DNA of 44,592 nt from Pseudodesulfovibrio pelocollis (GCF_030282845.1 NZ_JASTWE010000032.1:1-44592), one strand, 5' to 3'. Counted from the stretch's first letter, positions 25,202 through 34,501 are shown. The notes: a model not told the origin generated them from the letters alone. A program made the numbers and translations.

Positions 25202-25963
25202 CTAGTGGGCGAAGTTGCGTTCCATGATGGCGTCGTACACGCCGTTGGCCTTGAGGGTGTCCAGGGCCTGCTGCCACTGCTCCACCATCTCGTCGGGCAC
25301 GTCGAGGGAGAAGGCGAGCCAGGCGCTCGACTCGTTGAACAGGTATTCGGTGCGCTCGAAGTCCTCGGGGTCGAGGCCCGCGTGCCCGACCATGTAGCGG
25401 TAGGTCCTCTCGCCCATGAGCACGAGGTCCACGCGCCCCTCGATCAGCTTGTGGTAGCTCGAATCATAGGTGGGGCCGATGTCGAGATTGGTGAAGCCTT
25501 TGGCCGCCATGGCCTTATGGGTGTAGCCGTCCTTGCGCGCGGCGATGCGGGGTACGGCCTTGGCGTCTTCCAGGCTTTTGATCTCAAGGGGGCTGCCCTT
25601 GCGCTTGAAAAAGTAGTCCCCCTCGCCGAACACCGGGCCGACCCACTTGAAGAGCGGCTCGCGCTCCGGGATGCGGACAATGGCGAAGAGTGCGTGCCCA
25701 GGTTCGGTCTTGGCCTTTTCAAAGGCCCGCAGCCAGGGCACTTCCTTGAGTTGGCTGTCGTCGCCCACGAGGCGCTGGATCTCGCGGACCACCTCGGGCA
25801 CCACGCCCCAGAGCCTGTCGCCGTCCGCGTATACCAGCGGCGGGTAGACGATGGCCTGCATCTCGACCTGGCCCGCTGCCGCGACACCGGGCAGGGCCAG
25901 CCAGAGGCAGAGCAGCAGGGCGGCAGGATGTCGGCCGATACAACGGTGCTGGACTGGACGCAT
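25202..25963 (-). CDS. Family-3 solute-binding protein
   Basis: A 253-residue secreted protein with signal peptide LLLCLWLALPGVAAAG. The mature domain is SBP_bac_3-like: YPPLVYADGDRLWGVVPEVV, then PWLRAFEKAKTEPGHALF, VGPVFGEGDYFFKRKG, YHKLIEGRVDLVLMGERTY and YDAIMERNFAH. This subtype (amino-acid-like receptor without an adjacent ABC system) is common in Desulfovibrio-like genomes. The ATG at 25963 fits the signal peptide. Residues upstream in the open frame are not signal-like. Confidence 0.88.
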   Translation of the reverse strand: MRPVQHRCIGRHPAALLLCLWLALPGVAAAGQVEMQAIVYPPLVYADGDRLWGVVPEVVREIQRLVGDDSQLKEVPWLRAFEKAKTEPGHALFAIVRIPEREPLFKWVGPVFGEGDYFFKRKGSPLEIKSLEDAKAVPRIAARKDGYTHKAMAAKGFTNLDIGPTYDSSYHKLIEGRVDLVLMGERTYRYMVGHAGLDPEDFERTEYLFNESSAWLAFSLDVPDEMVEQWQQALDTLKANGVYDAIMERNFAH

Positions 25964-26102
25964 TATCGCCAAAGTGTCCCCTGTGAAAGAATGCGTTACA
26001 AGAGTGTCGATACTACTGTAGCCGGGTGAGGGTGTCCAGAGAAATCGCTGGGCGGCATGATCGGAGAGCGACTTGCGGCAGGTCGTCGCCCCCATGAGCG
26101 GG

Positions 26103-27719
26103 TCAGCGGCAGAGCTTTTCGGCCAGGGCGTCGCCCTGTTCGCCGCCGCCGGCCATGCGCGAGAGTTCGGCCCTGATGCCCTCGCCTTCGAGGCGGTCGC
26201 AGCGGGTGAAAGTGGCCCCGTCCACCACCTCTTTCTGGATGAGAAAGTGCCGGTCCGCCCTGCCGGCCAGCTGGGGCCAGTGGGTGATGAGCAGGGTCTG
26301 CTGCCTGTCGGCCAGGGCACGCAGCCGGGCTCCCACGGCGTTGAGGGTCAGGCCGCCGATGCCCGCGTCAACCTCGTCGAAGATGAGGGTGGGCAGGGCG
26401 TCGTGGTCGTCTGCGCTGTCGCCGCCCATGGTCACCAGGGCGAGCAGGAAGCGCGACAGTTCGCCGCCTGAGGCGATCTTGTCCAGGGGCTGGGCGGGCT
26501 GGCCCGGGTTGGGCACCCACATGAGCCTGCCGCGCAGGTCGTTGCAGCCGGGGTACAACTCGCGGGTGTCGAACTCGAAGTGGACCTTGACGTGCTCGGA
26601 AAAGCCGAGGTCCTTGAGTTCCTCCACAATGCGCGCGCACAGGGACTGGCCCGCCTTCTGCCGCGCCCGGCCCAGGGTGGTCAGGACGGCCTTGAGGGAT
26701 TTGGCGGCCGCGTCCTCCTCGGCCTTGAGCGCCTTGAGGTCCAGGGCGCAGACGTCGAGGAAGGAAAGACTATCATCGATCTCGTTCTTCAGGTCCACGA
26801 TCTCGTCCAGGCCGCGCTTGAGCTTGCGCTTGAGCCGGGCCAGCTCGAACAGGCGCGCCTCGATGTCGTCGAGGCCCATGTGGTCGTCGTCCAGGTCCTG
26901 GCCCTCGGGGCCTCGCCGCAGCCGCGAGTCGAGATCGTGCAGCATCATGCGCAGCTCCTCGATGGCTTCGCGGTCGTCCTCGAAGCCGGGGAAGAGCCGG
27001 GCGATGATCTCCATCTCGCGGGTGAGCAGGGTCATGGAATCGAGCAGGCCCACCTCGCCGTGCAGGATGTTCAGGGCGTTTTGCAGACACTCGCCCGCCC
27101 GCTCGCGGTCCCTGAGGATTTTCTTGCGCTCCTCCAGATCGTCCTCTTCACCGGGCCGGGGTTTGACCCTGTCGATCTCCTTCTTCTGGAACTCCAGGAA
27201 TTCCCGTTGCTTCGCGACTTCCTCGTAGCGGGCCACGAGCCGGGCCTTGCGTTCGAGCACGTCGTTGAGCACGGCCAGGGCGTCGTTGCGCGCGGTGAGC
27301 AGCGATGGGTCGGGCAGGAACGAGTCGAGCACCTCGGCCTGATAGGCCGGGGAGAGCAGCTTCTGCTGGCCGTGCTGGCTGGTGTGGATGACCAAGGCGT
27401 GGCGCATGTCGCGGATGGTGGGCTGGGAGGAGAGCTGGTCGTTGATGTAGACCCGGCTGCGCCCGGTCTCGGCCGAAAGCTCGCGCCGGATGACTGTCTC
27501 GCCCTCGGGCAGGACGAAGAGCGCCTCCACCGAGGCCTTTTCCTTGCCCGGCCGCACCAGGGAGGCATCCATGCGCTCGCCCAGCAGAAAATCCACGGCG
27601 CGCATGACAAAGGACTTGCCCGCGCCGGTCTCGCCGGTCAGGGCGTTGAGCCCGGGCGAGAACTCAAGCTCCATGTCCTCGATGAGCGCGAGGTCCCTGA
27701 TGCGTAGCAATTCGAGCAT
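26103..27719 (-). CDS. recN: DNA repair ATPase RecN
   Basis: A 538-residue SMC-like ATPase for double-strand break repair. The N-terminus MLELLRIRDLALIEDMELEF leads to the Walker A motif GETGAGKS. The centre (about 150-350) is coiled coil rich in Lys/Glu/Arg. The C-terminal lobe has the ABC signature ASGGELSRFLLAL, Walker B TLIFDEVDAGIGG and the D/H-loop QTLLITHWPQLAGRAD. The length is normal. The ATG at 27719 matches the family start. Confidence 0.97.
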   Translation of the reverse strand: MLELLRIRDLALIEDMELEFSPGLNALTGETGAGKSFVMRAVDFLLGERMDASLVRPGKEKASVEALFVLPEGETVIRRELSAETGRSRVYINDQLSSQPTIRDMRHALVIHTSQHGQQKLLSPAYQAEVLDSFLPDPSLLTARNDALAVLNDVLERKARLVARYEEVAKQREFLEFQKKEIDRVKPRPGEEDDLEERKKILRDRERAGECLQNALNILHGEVGLLDSMTLLTREMEIIARLFPGFEDDREAIEELRMMLHDLDSRLRRGPEGQDLDDDHMGLDDIEARLFELARLKRKLKRGLDEIVDLKNEIDDSLSFLDVCALDLKALKAEEDAAAKSLKAVLTTLGRARQKAGQSLCARIVEELKDLGFSEHVKVHFEFDTRELYPGCNDLRGRLMWVPNPGQPAQPLDKIASGGELSRFLLALVTMGGDSADDHDALPTLIFDEVDAGIGGLTLNAVGARLRALADRQQTLLITHWPQLAGRADRHFLIQKEVVDGATFTRCDRLEGEGIRAELSRMAGGGEQGDALAEKLCR

Positions 27720-27879
27720 GATGCAATGCCTCCGGCGAGTCCCGGCCCGTGCCGACGCGGGCGGGCGTGTTTCAACAGTCTGAGGGTCTTTGCCAGCGGG
27801 TCCTGCCGTTTCTGGCGACATGATACCACGGATTTGCCAAAAGTCCCGGACAAAAACCGGGTCAACGGTTCCGGTGATG

Positions 27880-29010
27880 TCAGTGGGCCAGCCGCGCCCG
27901 GGCGTGGTCGGCGGTCGGTCCCGCCAGATCGCAGTATGCGGGTTCCTTGTACACCAAGGCGGCCCGGTGGAAAAGGGGGGTGTCGTCGGGCGGACGCAGC
28001 CGGTCGGCGCAGTCCGCATCAGCGGGTGCCGTGTCCCGTGGCCCGGCGGCCAGGGCGTCCAGCCCCCCGCGTAGGCCGGTGGCGTGCCAGAGGTCGACGC
28101 CCGCTCCCTCGGCCACGGCGGCCAGGATGAGCATGGCCCGCAATTCCGTGCCGGTCCGGGGCTGTGCCGCCATGCGCTGGCGCAAGCTTTCGGCCGTGGC
28201 CCGGGCCAGATCGTCGTCGCCGGTGAAGCGGGCAAAGGCGGCCACCTGGGCGGTGTGCCACAGGCCGAGGCTGCCCCGGTCCGCCGCTGCCAGCCGTCCG
28301 GGCTCGCTGTGGCGCAGCCAGTGGAGATACTCTGTGAACCAGCCCCGGACAGCCCGGTCCACCGCCGCGCTCCAGGCCGGTGAGGTGGCGAGCATACAGG
28401 CGGCCTCGGCTGCCGCGATCATGTCCCGGGTCTCGATGATGCCGGTGGGGCTGCCCTGGCCCCCCTCGGGCCGGGTGCGGCCATGGTCCAGGTTCGGCCG
28501 GGCGCGGGTCAGGGAGTCGCAGCACCACGCCCAGAGCAGGGCCGTGCCCTTGCCCGCGTAGTCTGTCTCGCCGGTCAGCCTCCAGGCCAGGGCCAGGGTC
28601 AGGGCGTGATCAGCCATGCGGCGCATGCGCAGGCGGTCATAGGTGTCGGCGCATGGGTCGGTTGTGTCGGCGAAGGCGGGGTCGAGGGACCAGTAGTCGT
28701 GCAGATCGCCGCCGGGCGGCGGGCCGGGCTTGAGGACCACGGATTCGGCCGGGGCGGCCATGGCAGCGTCCGCGTCGCGGATCAGGGCGCGCAGGGCCGG
28801 GGTCAGCACCGGGTCCCTCGCCGCGAGCCGGGCCATGGTTCCATTCAGGACATCGGTCGAGAAAACGAGGGTCGCCGGAGTTTCCACCAGCGCCGGGTCC
28901 TCGGCCAGCGCCGGGCCGGGCGCGAGCCAAGGGGCGGCCAGGAACGCGAGCGGAAGGACAAGCCCCGCCAGCCGTCCAATCGCGGCCCTTTTCCGCCCCT
29001 CCATCCTCAT
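27880..29010 (-). CDS. Secreted alginate-lyase-family protein, probably catalytically altered
   Basis: A 376-residue exported protein with an N-terminal signal (LAGLVLPLAFLAAPWLA ... ALA|EDP). The mature part has the (alpha/alpha) toroid of the alginate lyase family: HDYWSLDP, LTLALAWRLTGETDYAGKGTALLWAW, RPNLDHGR, GIIETRDMI and WFTEYLHWLRHSEPG. Where the family has the catalytic NNHG-W block, this protein reads DRGSLGLWH, so Asn and His seem lost (by-eye alignment). The ATG overlaps the stop of the GNAT gene by 4 bases, and both follow two Dpp-type permease genes. A binding or structural role, or a different substrate, is possible. Confidence 0.8.
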   Translation of the reverse strand: MRMEGRKRAAIGRLAGLVLPLAFLAAPWLAPGPALAEDPALVETPATLVFSTDVLNGTMARLAARDPVLTPALRALIRDADAAMAAPAESVVLKPGPPPGGDLHDYWSLDPAFADTTDPCADTYDRLRMRRMADHALTLALAWRLTGETDYAGKGTALLWAWCCDSLTRARPNLDHGRTRPEGGQGSPTGIIETRDMIAAAEAACMLATSPAWSAAVDRAVRGWFTEYLHWLRHSEPGRLAAADRGSLGLWHTAQVAAFARFTGDDDLARATAESLRQRMAAQPRTGTELRAMLILAAVAEGAGVDLWHATGLRGGLDALAAGPRDTAPADADCADRLRPPDDTPLFHRAALVYKEPAYCDLAGPTADHARARLAH

Positions 29011-29498
29011 CCCTTGAGTCTGGTGACCATCTTGAGCATGGTGTATACCTTGACCGGCCCGCCGGGCACGTCGCGCGAGTCGAAGCTCGACGCCCGGCGA
29101 AAGCGCATCCTGGCGAAGAATTCCAGGGCCGGAGCGTTGGCCTCGTAGCAGTAGAGGGTGATGGTGGGAAAGCCCATGGCCCGGTACTCGGATTCTATCC
29201 AGTGGATCAGGGCGCGGCCCGCCCCCTGGCCCTGATAGGCGGGGTCCACCCACAGCTCGGTGATGGTGTGGTCCGTGTACATGACAAAGCCGACCACGCG
29301 GCCCATGATCTCGGCCACTCCGGCCCGGCTCAGGCCGATGCGCACCGTGCGCGAGGCCGTGTTGGCGTCGTACCATTCGCGCACGTACTGCTCGGGCATG
29401 AAGGTGGCGTAGCTCTTGGCAAAGGCGTCGCGCATGATCTGTTCCATGGCGAAGACATCGTCCTGGGTCGCGGCGCGGGTGTGTGGGGTGATGCTCAT
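29007..29498 (-). CDS. GNAT-family N-acetyltransferase
   Basis: A 163-residue acetyltransferase. The acetyl-CoA loop is VDPAYQGQGAGRALIHW (about 96-112), followed by the FPTITLYCYEANAPALEFFARMRFRR block. It overlaps the upstream permease gene by 4 bases (ATGA) and the downstream lyase-like gene by 4 bases, so the four genes are translationally coupled. The substrate is unknown; an amino sugar, amino acid or peptide would fit the setting. Confidence 0.93.
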   Translation of the reverse strand: MSITPHTRAATQDDVFAMEQIMRDAFAKSYATFMPEQYVREWYDANTASRTVRIGLSRAGVAEIMGRVVGFVMYTDHTITELWVDPAYQGQGAGRALIHWIESEYRAMGFPTITLYCYEANAPALEFFARMRFRRASSFDSRDVPGGPVKVYTMLKMVTRLKG

Positions 29499-30358
29499 TG
29501 TTTCAGCCTCGGATCGAGCAAATCCCGCAGGGATTCGCCAAGCAGGTTGTAGCCCAGGACCGTGACGAGGATGGCCAGCCCGGGAAAGACCGACAGCCAC
29601 CACGCGATGCCCAGCACCTCTTTGCCCTCAAGGAGCATGTTGCCCCAGGAGGCGTCGGGCGGCTGGACGCCCAGGCCGAGAAAGGAGAGGGAGGATTCCG
29701 TCAGGATCGCCCCGGCCACGCCCAGGGTGGCCGAGACCAGCACCGGAGCCAGGGCGTTGGGCAGGATGTGCCGGAAGATGATGCGGCCCGACCCGGCCCC
29801 GGCGGCGCGCGCGGCCAGCACGTAGTCGCGCTCGCGAATGGTCAGGGTCTCGGCGCGCACCAGTCGGGCCACGCCCATCCAGCCTGTCAGGCCGATGACC
29901 ACCATGATGTTGGTCAGGCTCGGCTCCAGAAAGGCGATGACCGCCAAAATCAGGAAGAACGACGGGAAGCAGAGCATGACATCCACCCCGCGCATGATGA
30001 TCTCGTCGACCAGCCGTCCGAAATAGCCGGCCATTAGCCCGAGGACCAGCCCGATGGAGGTGGCGATGCCCACGGCCACGAAGCCCACCCACAGCGAGAC
30101 GCGCCCGCCGAAGAGGATGCGCGAGAACACGTCGCGGCCCAGGGCGTCGGTGCCCATCAGGTGCTCGGCGCTGGGAGCCCTGAGCAGGGCGTCCACGTTG
30201 ATCAGATTCGGATCAAAGGGTGCCAGCCACGGGGCGAGCAGGGCACCGACGGACATCAGTCCCACGATGAACCCGCCCACGGCCAGCAGGGCGTGGCGCG
30301 ACCAGGGCGAGGGCCGCTTCAGGGCGCGTCGCCGCGTCGTGCGGGAAAACCACGTCAT
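29495..30358 (-). CDS. Peptide/nickel-type ABC transporter permease (DppC-like)
   Basis: A 287-residue inner-membrane permease. It has an N-terminal OppC-type segment (APWLAPFDPN), HLMGTDALGRDVFSRILFGGRVSL, about six transmembrane helices and the EAA loop as RERDYVLAARAAGAGSGRIIFRHILPN. The protein ends LGYNLLGESLRDLLDPRLKQ, typical of DppC/OppC. It overlaps the dppB-like gene by 4 bases. No ATPase or solute-binding partner gene is in the window. Confidence 0.95.
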   Translation of the reverse strand: MTWFSRTTRRRALKRPSPWSRHALLAVGGFIVGLMSVGALLAPWLAPFDPNLINVDALLRAPSAEHLMGTDALGRDVFSRILFGGRVSLWVGFVAVGIATSIGLVLGLMAGYFGRLVDEIIMRGVDVMLCFPSFFLILAVIAFLEPSLTNIMVVIGLTGWMGVARLVRAETLTIRERDYVLAARAAGAGSGRIIFRHILPNALAPVLVSATLGVAGAILTESSLSFLGLGVQPPDASWGNMLLEGKEVLGIAWWLSVFPGLAILVTVLGYNLLGESLRDLLDPRLKQ

Positions 30359-31353
30359 CGTTCGCGCCCTCCGCCCAGGCGCACGCGCGGGTCGGCCAGG
30401 CCGTAGCCCACGTCGGCCAGCAGGTTGCCCGCCAGGGTCAGCACCGCGCCGAGCACCAGGCTGCCCATGATCAACGGATAGTCGCGGGACATGACCGCCT
30501 GATAGAAGAGCTGGCCCAGCCCGGGCAGGGCGAAGATGGACTCGATGATCACCGAGCCGCCGATGAGCGCGGGCACGGACAGGCCGAGGATGGTGATGAC
30601 CGGCATGAGGGCGTTTCGCAGCGCGTGCTTGAAGAGCACCACCCGGCTGGGCAGCCCCTTGGCCCGGGCGGTCATGATGTAGTCCTGGCGCAGCACCTCG
30701 AGCATGGAGGAGCGCATGAAGCGGGACATGCCCGCCCAGGAGCCGGAGGTGTAGATGAACACCGGCAGGATCAGGTGCCTGATCACATCCCAGACCTTCT
30801 GCGGCCCGGTCATGTGCTCGTGGCCCAGGGAGGTGAGCCCGGAGATGGGCAGGATGGGCCAGGAGATGCCCAGCCAGAGCATGAGCAGCAGCGCCAGCCA
30901 GAAGCCGGGCATGGCAAAGCCGATGAAGACCACCACCGTGGACGCCCGGTCAAAGGTGCCGCCCCGCCACCAGGCCGAGGCCACGCCAATGGGCACGGCG
31001 ATGAGCAGGGTCAGGATCAGCGAGGCCACGTTCATGCCGAAGGTCAGCGGCAGCCGCTCCTTGATCTTGTCCCACACGGGCCGGTGGTCGCCGGACATGG
31101 ACTGGCCGAAGTCGAGCCGCACCAGCCGCGAGAGCCAGCTTGCGTACTGGATGTGCAGGGGCCGGTCCAGGCCGTAGAGCTTTTCGAGCTGGGCGCGGGC
31201 CTCCATGCCCGCCTCGGGATTGAGGGTGGTCTGCAAATCCGTGGGCGAGCCGGGCGCGAGGTGGATGACCCAGAAGCTGACAACCGTGATGCCCAGAAAG
31301 ACCACGGCCACCCAGACGAGTTTCAAGAGAATTTTTTTGAATATCTGGGCCAT
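30355..31353 (-). CDS. Peptide/nickel-type ABC transporter permease (DppB-like)
   Basis: A 332-residue inner-membrane permease of the DppB/OppB type. It has the N-terminal FWVIHLAPGSP, LEKLYGLDRPLHIQYASWL, LGQSMS-like FGQSMSG, and the EAA loop as VLRQDYIMTARAKGLPSRVVLFKHALRN, then GGSVIIESIFALPGLG and YPLIMGSLVLGAVLTL. About six membrane helices. The ATG at 31353 has AAGGA upstream. It is the first gene of the four-gene unit; the tRNA-Ala gene lies upstream on the opposite strand. Confidence 0.95.
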   Translation of the reverse strand: MAQIFKKILLKLVWVAVVFLGITVVSFWVIHLAPGSPTDLQTTLNPEAGMEARAQLEKLYGLDRPLHIQYASWLSRLVRLDFGQSMSGDHRPVWDKIKERLPLTFGMNVASLILTLLIAVPIGVASAWWRGGTFDRASTVVVFIGFAMPGFWLALLLMLWLGISWPILPISGLTSLGHEHMTGPQKVWDVIRHLILPVFIYTSGSWAGMSRFMRSSMLEVLRQDYIMTARAKGLPSRVVLFKHALRNALMPVITILGLSVPALIGGSVIIESIFALPGLGQLFYQAVMSRDYPLIMGSLVLGAVLTLAGNLLADVGYGLADPRVRLGGGRER

Positions 31354-31503
31354 TGGTCGTCCTTGTTCTCCGTGATGCCTCCCCTGTTTACTGCAAGACC
31401 GTGGCCGAATCAATGAACACCGCCCACAAAATTCCACACCCCCGCCGCATTCCCTGTTGACATCTCCCGGCCTCTTGGCTAATTATCCTCCACCCAACGA
31501 CGT

Positions 31504-31579
<76 letters not shown>

Positions 31580-31589
31580 TACGAAAGTT

Positions 31590-31623
31590 AAGGGTTTCAA
31601 GTAAATACTTGGAACCCTTTTTT
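31590..31623 (+). terminator. Terminator of tRNA-Ala(GGC)
   Basis: A long stem (about 31590-31602 with 31607-31619) followed by a T-run, 10 bases after the tRNA 3' end. Confidence 0.85.
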
Positions 31624-31909
31624 CGTGCCTGATGGCGGATTTCAGGAATATGTCCGCTATGTGTCCGCCAACATACCGGAGAGCAAAAAGAAAGCCCCCG
31701 TACTTGGCGGGGGCTGTTCGGAAATTTTGTCGGGATGTTGCCGGGATACAACTCCTCAGCCAAAGGTCTGTTGTTGGGTGTTGCCTGAAAACTCTGCCGA
31801 TTCGATGAAACGGGGTTGTGTTGGGCGTTACCTGGAAACGTTCCTTTGCTCTTGGTTTCACCATACGCCATTTTTGGCGTGGTGCAAGTGTTTTCCGTCC
31901 GCGCTCGGG
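31624..31909. other. Gene-less stretch after tRNA-Ala(GGC)
   Basis: I see no credible gene. It holds a hairpin (31693-31700 with 31708-31715) followed by a T-rich stretch on the minus strand, and two 21-bp direct repeats (31772-31792 and 31819-31839, 18 of 21 identical). It has lower GC than its surroundings. It could be a worn integration site beside the tRNA, but no integrase remains. Confidence 0.5.
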
Positions 31910-32065
31910 TTAGAGTTTCTCGAAGTATTCCTTTTCCGCGCCGCACTGGGGGCAGACCCAGTCGTCGGGCAGGTCCTCGAACCGGGTGCCGATGGCCACG
32001 TTGTTGTCCGGATCACCCTCGGCCGGGTCGTAGATGTAGCCGCAGGGACATTCCCATCTTTCCAT
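31910..32065 (-). CDS. Rubredoxin
   Basis: A 51-residue iron-only electron carrier of the cytoplasm. The two iron-binding cysteine pairs are CPCGYIYDP and [11 protein letters not shown]. The length is normal. The ATG at 32065 (MERWECP) was chosen because GGAGG is 8 nt upstream; the ATG six bases earlier would be too close to it. It follows ruvB on the same strand with about 93 bp between. The first pair reads C-P-C-G, lacking one residue relative to the usual CxxCG. Confidence 0.93.
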   Translation of the reverse strand: MERWECPCGYIYDPAEGDPDNNVAIGTRFEDLPDDWVCPQCGAEKEYFEKL

Positions 32066-32158
32066 GATCATATCCTCCGAATAGGTTTGTTGCCCTGAGC
32101 ATACCACAAAGTGCGGGGGGTTCAAGGCCGCTCGGGTCGATTTTCGGCCCGGGGCAGA

Positions 32159-33142
32159 TCAGAGCAGTTCGAGGCGGTCGTCCATGCGCACCTTGAGGTG
32201 GCGGTAGGCCTTGGCCGTGGCCACCCGGCCACGCGGGGTGCGCTTGAGAAAGCCGCACTGGATCAGGTAGGGCTCGTAGATGTCCTCGATGGTCCGCACC
32301 TCTTCGGCGCAGGCGGCGGCGATGGTCTTGAGGCCCACCGGCCCGCCGCTGAAGTTCTCCACCATGAGGGAGAGGATCTTGCGGTCCATGGCGTCGAGGC
32401 CGTGCTGATCCACCTCCAGCCGGTCCAGCGATGATTCGGCGATCTCGCGGGTGACCGTGCCGTCGCCGTGGACCAGGGCGTAGTCGCGCACGCGGCGCAG
32501 CAGCCGGTTGGCGATGCGCGGGGTGCCCCGGGCGCGCCGTCCGATGGCCAGCGCGCCGTCGGGCTCCACGTGCACCCCGATGATGGCTGCCGCGCGTTCC
32601 ACGATGCAGCCCAGCTCCTCGGGCGAGTAGAACTCGATCCGGAAGATGCAGCCGAAACGGTCGCGCAGGGGCGAGGTGAGCAGTCCGAGCCGGGTGGTGG
32701 CCCCCACCAGGGTGAAGGGCTCCAGGTCGAGCTTGACCGTGCGCGCGCCAGGGCCGGACCCGATGATCAGGTCGATCTGGAAATCCTCCATGGCCGGGTA
32801 GAGCACTTCTTCCACAGTGGCTGGCATGCGGTGGATCTCGTCGATGAAGAGGATGTCGCCCCGGTCGAGGTTGGTCAGGATGGCGGCCAGATCGCCCGAG
32901 CGTTCCATGACCGGGCCCGAGGTGGTGACCATGTTCACGCCCAGCTCGCTGGCCATGATCCGCGCCAGGGTGGTCTTGCCCAGGCCGGGGTTGCCGTAGA
33001 AGAGCGTGTGGTCGAGCGGCCGCGAGCGCTCGGTGGCGGCGCGGATGAAGACATCGAGGTTGGCCCGCAGTTCGTCCTGGCCGATGAAGTCGGACAGGCG
33101 GCGCGGCCGGACGCTCTCCTCTGGGAGTGTGCTCTTGCTCAT
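32159..33142 (-). CDS. ruvB: Holliday junction helicase subunit RuvB
   Basis: A 327-residue AAA+ motor that drives branch migration. It has [11 protein letters not shown] at the start, Walker [13 protein letters not shown], Walker [18 protein letters not shown], sensor 1 [19 protein letters not shown] and the arginine/winged-helix end with [15 protein letters not shown]. It overlaps ruvA by 4 bases. Confidence 0.98.
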   Translation of the reverse strand: MSKSTLPEESVRPRRLSDFIGQDELRANLDVFIRAATERSRPLDHTLFYGNPGLGKTTLARIMASELGVNMVTTSGPVMERSGDLAAILTNLDRGDILFIDEIHRMPATVEEVLYPAMEDFQIDLIIGSGPGARTVKLDLEPFTLVGATTRLGLLTSPLRDRFGCIFRIEFYSPEELGCIVERAAAIIGVHVEPDGALAIGRRARGTPRIANRLLRRVRDYALVHGDGTVTREIAESSLDRLEVDQHGLDAMDRKILSLMVENFSGGPVGLKTIAAACAEEVRTIEDIYEPYLIQCGFLKRTPRGRVATAKAYRHLKVRMDDRLELL

Positions 33143-33759
33143 GAGCGGGCCGCAGCGATGCGCCTCAGCGCCGTGCGAATGGCCGAGGCGGCGTCGAGAT
33201 CGGGTTCAGCGTCGTAGATTTCCAGCAGCATGGGTCTCACCTCGTCCTCCTGATACCCCAGCCCCTTGAGACCGGCAAGGGCGTCGAGGTATTCGCCGCG
33301 GCCTCCCTCGGCCCGGGGCGCGTCGCCCTTGGCCGGGGCATGGGGCGGGGCGAGTTTGTCCACCTTGTCCTTGAGATGCCAGAGTATCTGCTTGGCCGAT
33401 TTCGGCCCGATGCCCGGCACCGTGGCCAGGGTGTCGGCGTCCTCGCGCCAGGCTATCTCTCGCAGGTGTCCGGCGTCGAACATGGAGAGGATGGCCAGGG
33501 CCTTCTTGGGGCCGAGCTTGTCGATGGAGATGAGGGTGCGGAAGAGGTCGAGGTCGTCGCTTTCGAGGAAGCCGAAAAGGTCGATGGCCTTTTCCCCAAC
33601 CTGGGTGTGGACATGCAGCGCGGCCTCGCCGCTCCGGCCGGGCAGCCGGGCCAGCACCGACGTGGGCGCGGCCACCTCGTAGCCCACCCCGCCGGGCGTG
33701 AGCAGCACCAGTCCCTTTTCACTCACGGACAGCACCGTTCCCTTGAGATATCCGATCAT
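33139..33759 (-). CDS. ruvA: Holliday junction protein RuvA
   Basis: A 206-residue junction-binding subunit. Domain I starts [12 protein letters not shown], the helix-hairpin-helix region includes [16 protein letters not shown] and [16 protein letters not shown], and the C-terminal domain III contacts RuvB. The ATG at 33759 has GGAGG upstream; the longer open frame is spurious. Upstream, a divergent plus-strand gene separates it from ruvC. Confidence 0.97.
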   Translation of the reverse strand: MIGYLKGTVLSVSEKGLVLLTPGGVGYEVAAPTSVLARLPGRSGEAALHVHTQVGEKAIDLFGFLESDDLDLFRTLISIDKLGPKKALAILSMFDAGHLREIAWREDADTLATVPGIGPKSAKQILWHLKDKVDKLAPPHAPAKGDAPRAEGGRGEYLDALAGLKGLGYQEDEVRPMLLEIYDAEPDLDAASAIRTALRRIAAARS

Positions 33760-33919
33760 GCGGCTCCTCCGTGCCCATGGTGTACCCCATCGCGGCGAGA
33801 CATTCAAAGGGAATGCGCACCCCTGCGGCGATGCGGCCAGCCCCGCATTTGCGGTGACTTTTTCGGCGGGATTGGTGTATATGTATGAAGGATATACTTC
33901 CGCAAAACAAGGAGCGGTC

Positions 33920-34501
33920 ATGCGACACTGCGCAACAGCACCCCCGGTCGGACGGTTTCTTCTTTCCATGTCTCTGGCATTGGCGGTCTTGCTGGCCACG
34001 ACCTGTCCCGCCCTGGCCCAGGACACCACGCCCCTGACCACGGATGATCTTGTTTCCCTGGTGGGCGAGGTCGTGGTGGAGGAGGCGGCCCAGGCGGATG
34101 AGCGGGTCAGGAAGGCCCGAGAGATGTACGACGAGGTCATGCGACGCGGCACCAGGCAGCAGCAGACCGAGGCGGGCAGGGAGCTTGATCGGGCCAGGGA
34201 GCGCTCGGGGATCGCGGCGCGCAATCTCGACGAGGCGCGCGTCAAGGCCATCGCCGAAAAGAGCGGTCGTTCGCCCGCCGAAATCCGGGCCATGCGCGAC
34301 TCCGGCATGGGCTGGGGAGCCATCGCCAACGAGACCGGCGTCCACCCCTCGGTAAACGCAAAGGGCAAGGCAAAGGGCAAGGGGGCCGACGCCGCCAAGG
34401 GCCGGGGAGCAGGCAAGGGCAGGGCAGCGTCCGGGAATGCCGTGGATCTCCCGCCGGAAGCCACGGGCAAGGGCAAGGCAAAGGGCAAGGGCAGCCAGTA
34501 G
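33920..34501 (+). CDS. Secreted helical protein with GMGWG motif, paralog of 19629-20576
   Basis: A 193-residue exported protein. A signal peptide (SMSLALAVLLATTCPALA|QDT) is followed by an acidic/basic helical region (about 35-115) rich in Ala, Glu and Arg, then MRDSGMGWGAIANETGVHP (about 124-142), then a Lys/Gly/Ala-rich tail (GKAKGKG repeats). The motif and tail match the larger protein at 19.6 kb. AAGGAG lies before the ATG at 33920. It is on the strand opposite to ruvC and ruvA and sits between them, ending at a bidirectional terminator. The function is unknown. Confidence 0.85.
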   Translation: MRHCATAPPVGRFLLSMSLALAVLLATTCPALAQDTTPLTTDDLVSLVGEVVVEEAAQADERVRKAREMYDEVMRRGTRQQQTEAGRELDRARERSGIAARNLDEARVKAIAEKSGRSPAEIRAMRDSGMGWGAIANETGVHPSVNAKGKAKGKGADAAKGRGAGKGRAASGNAVDLPPEATGKGKAKGKGSQ

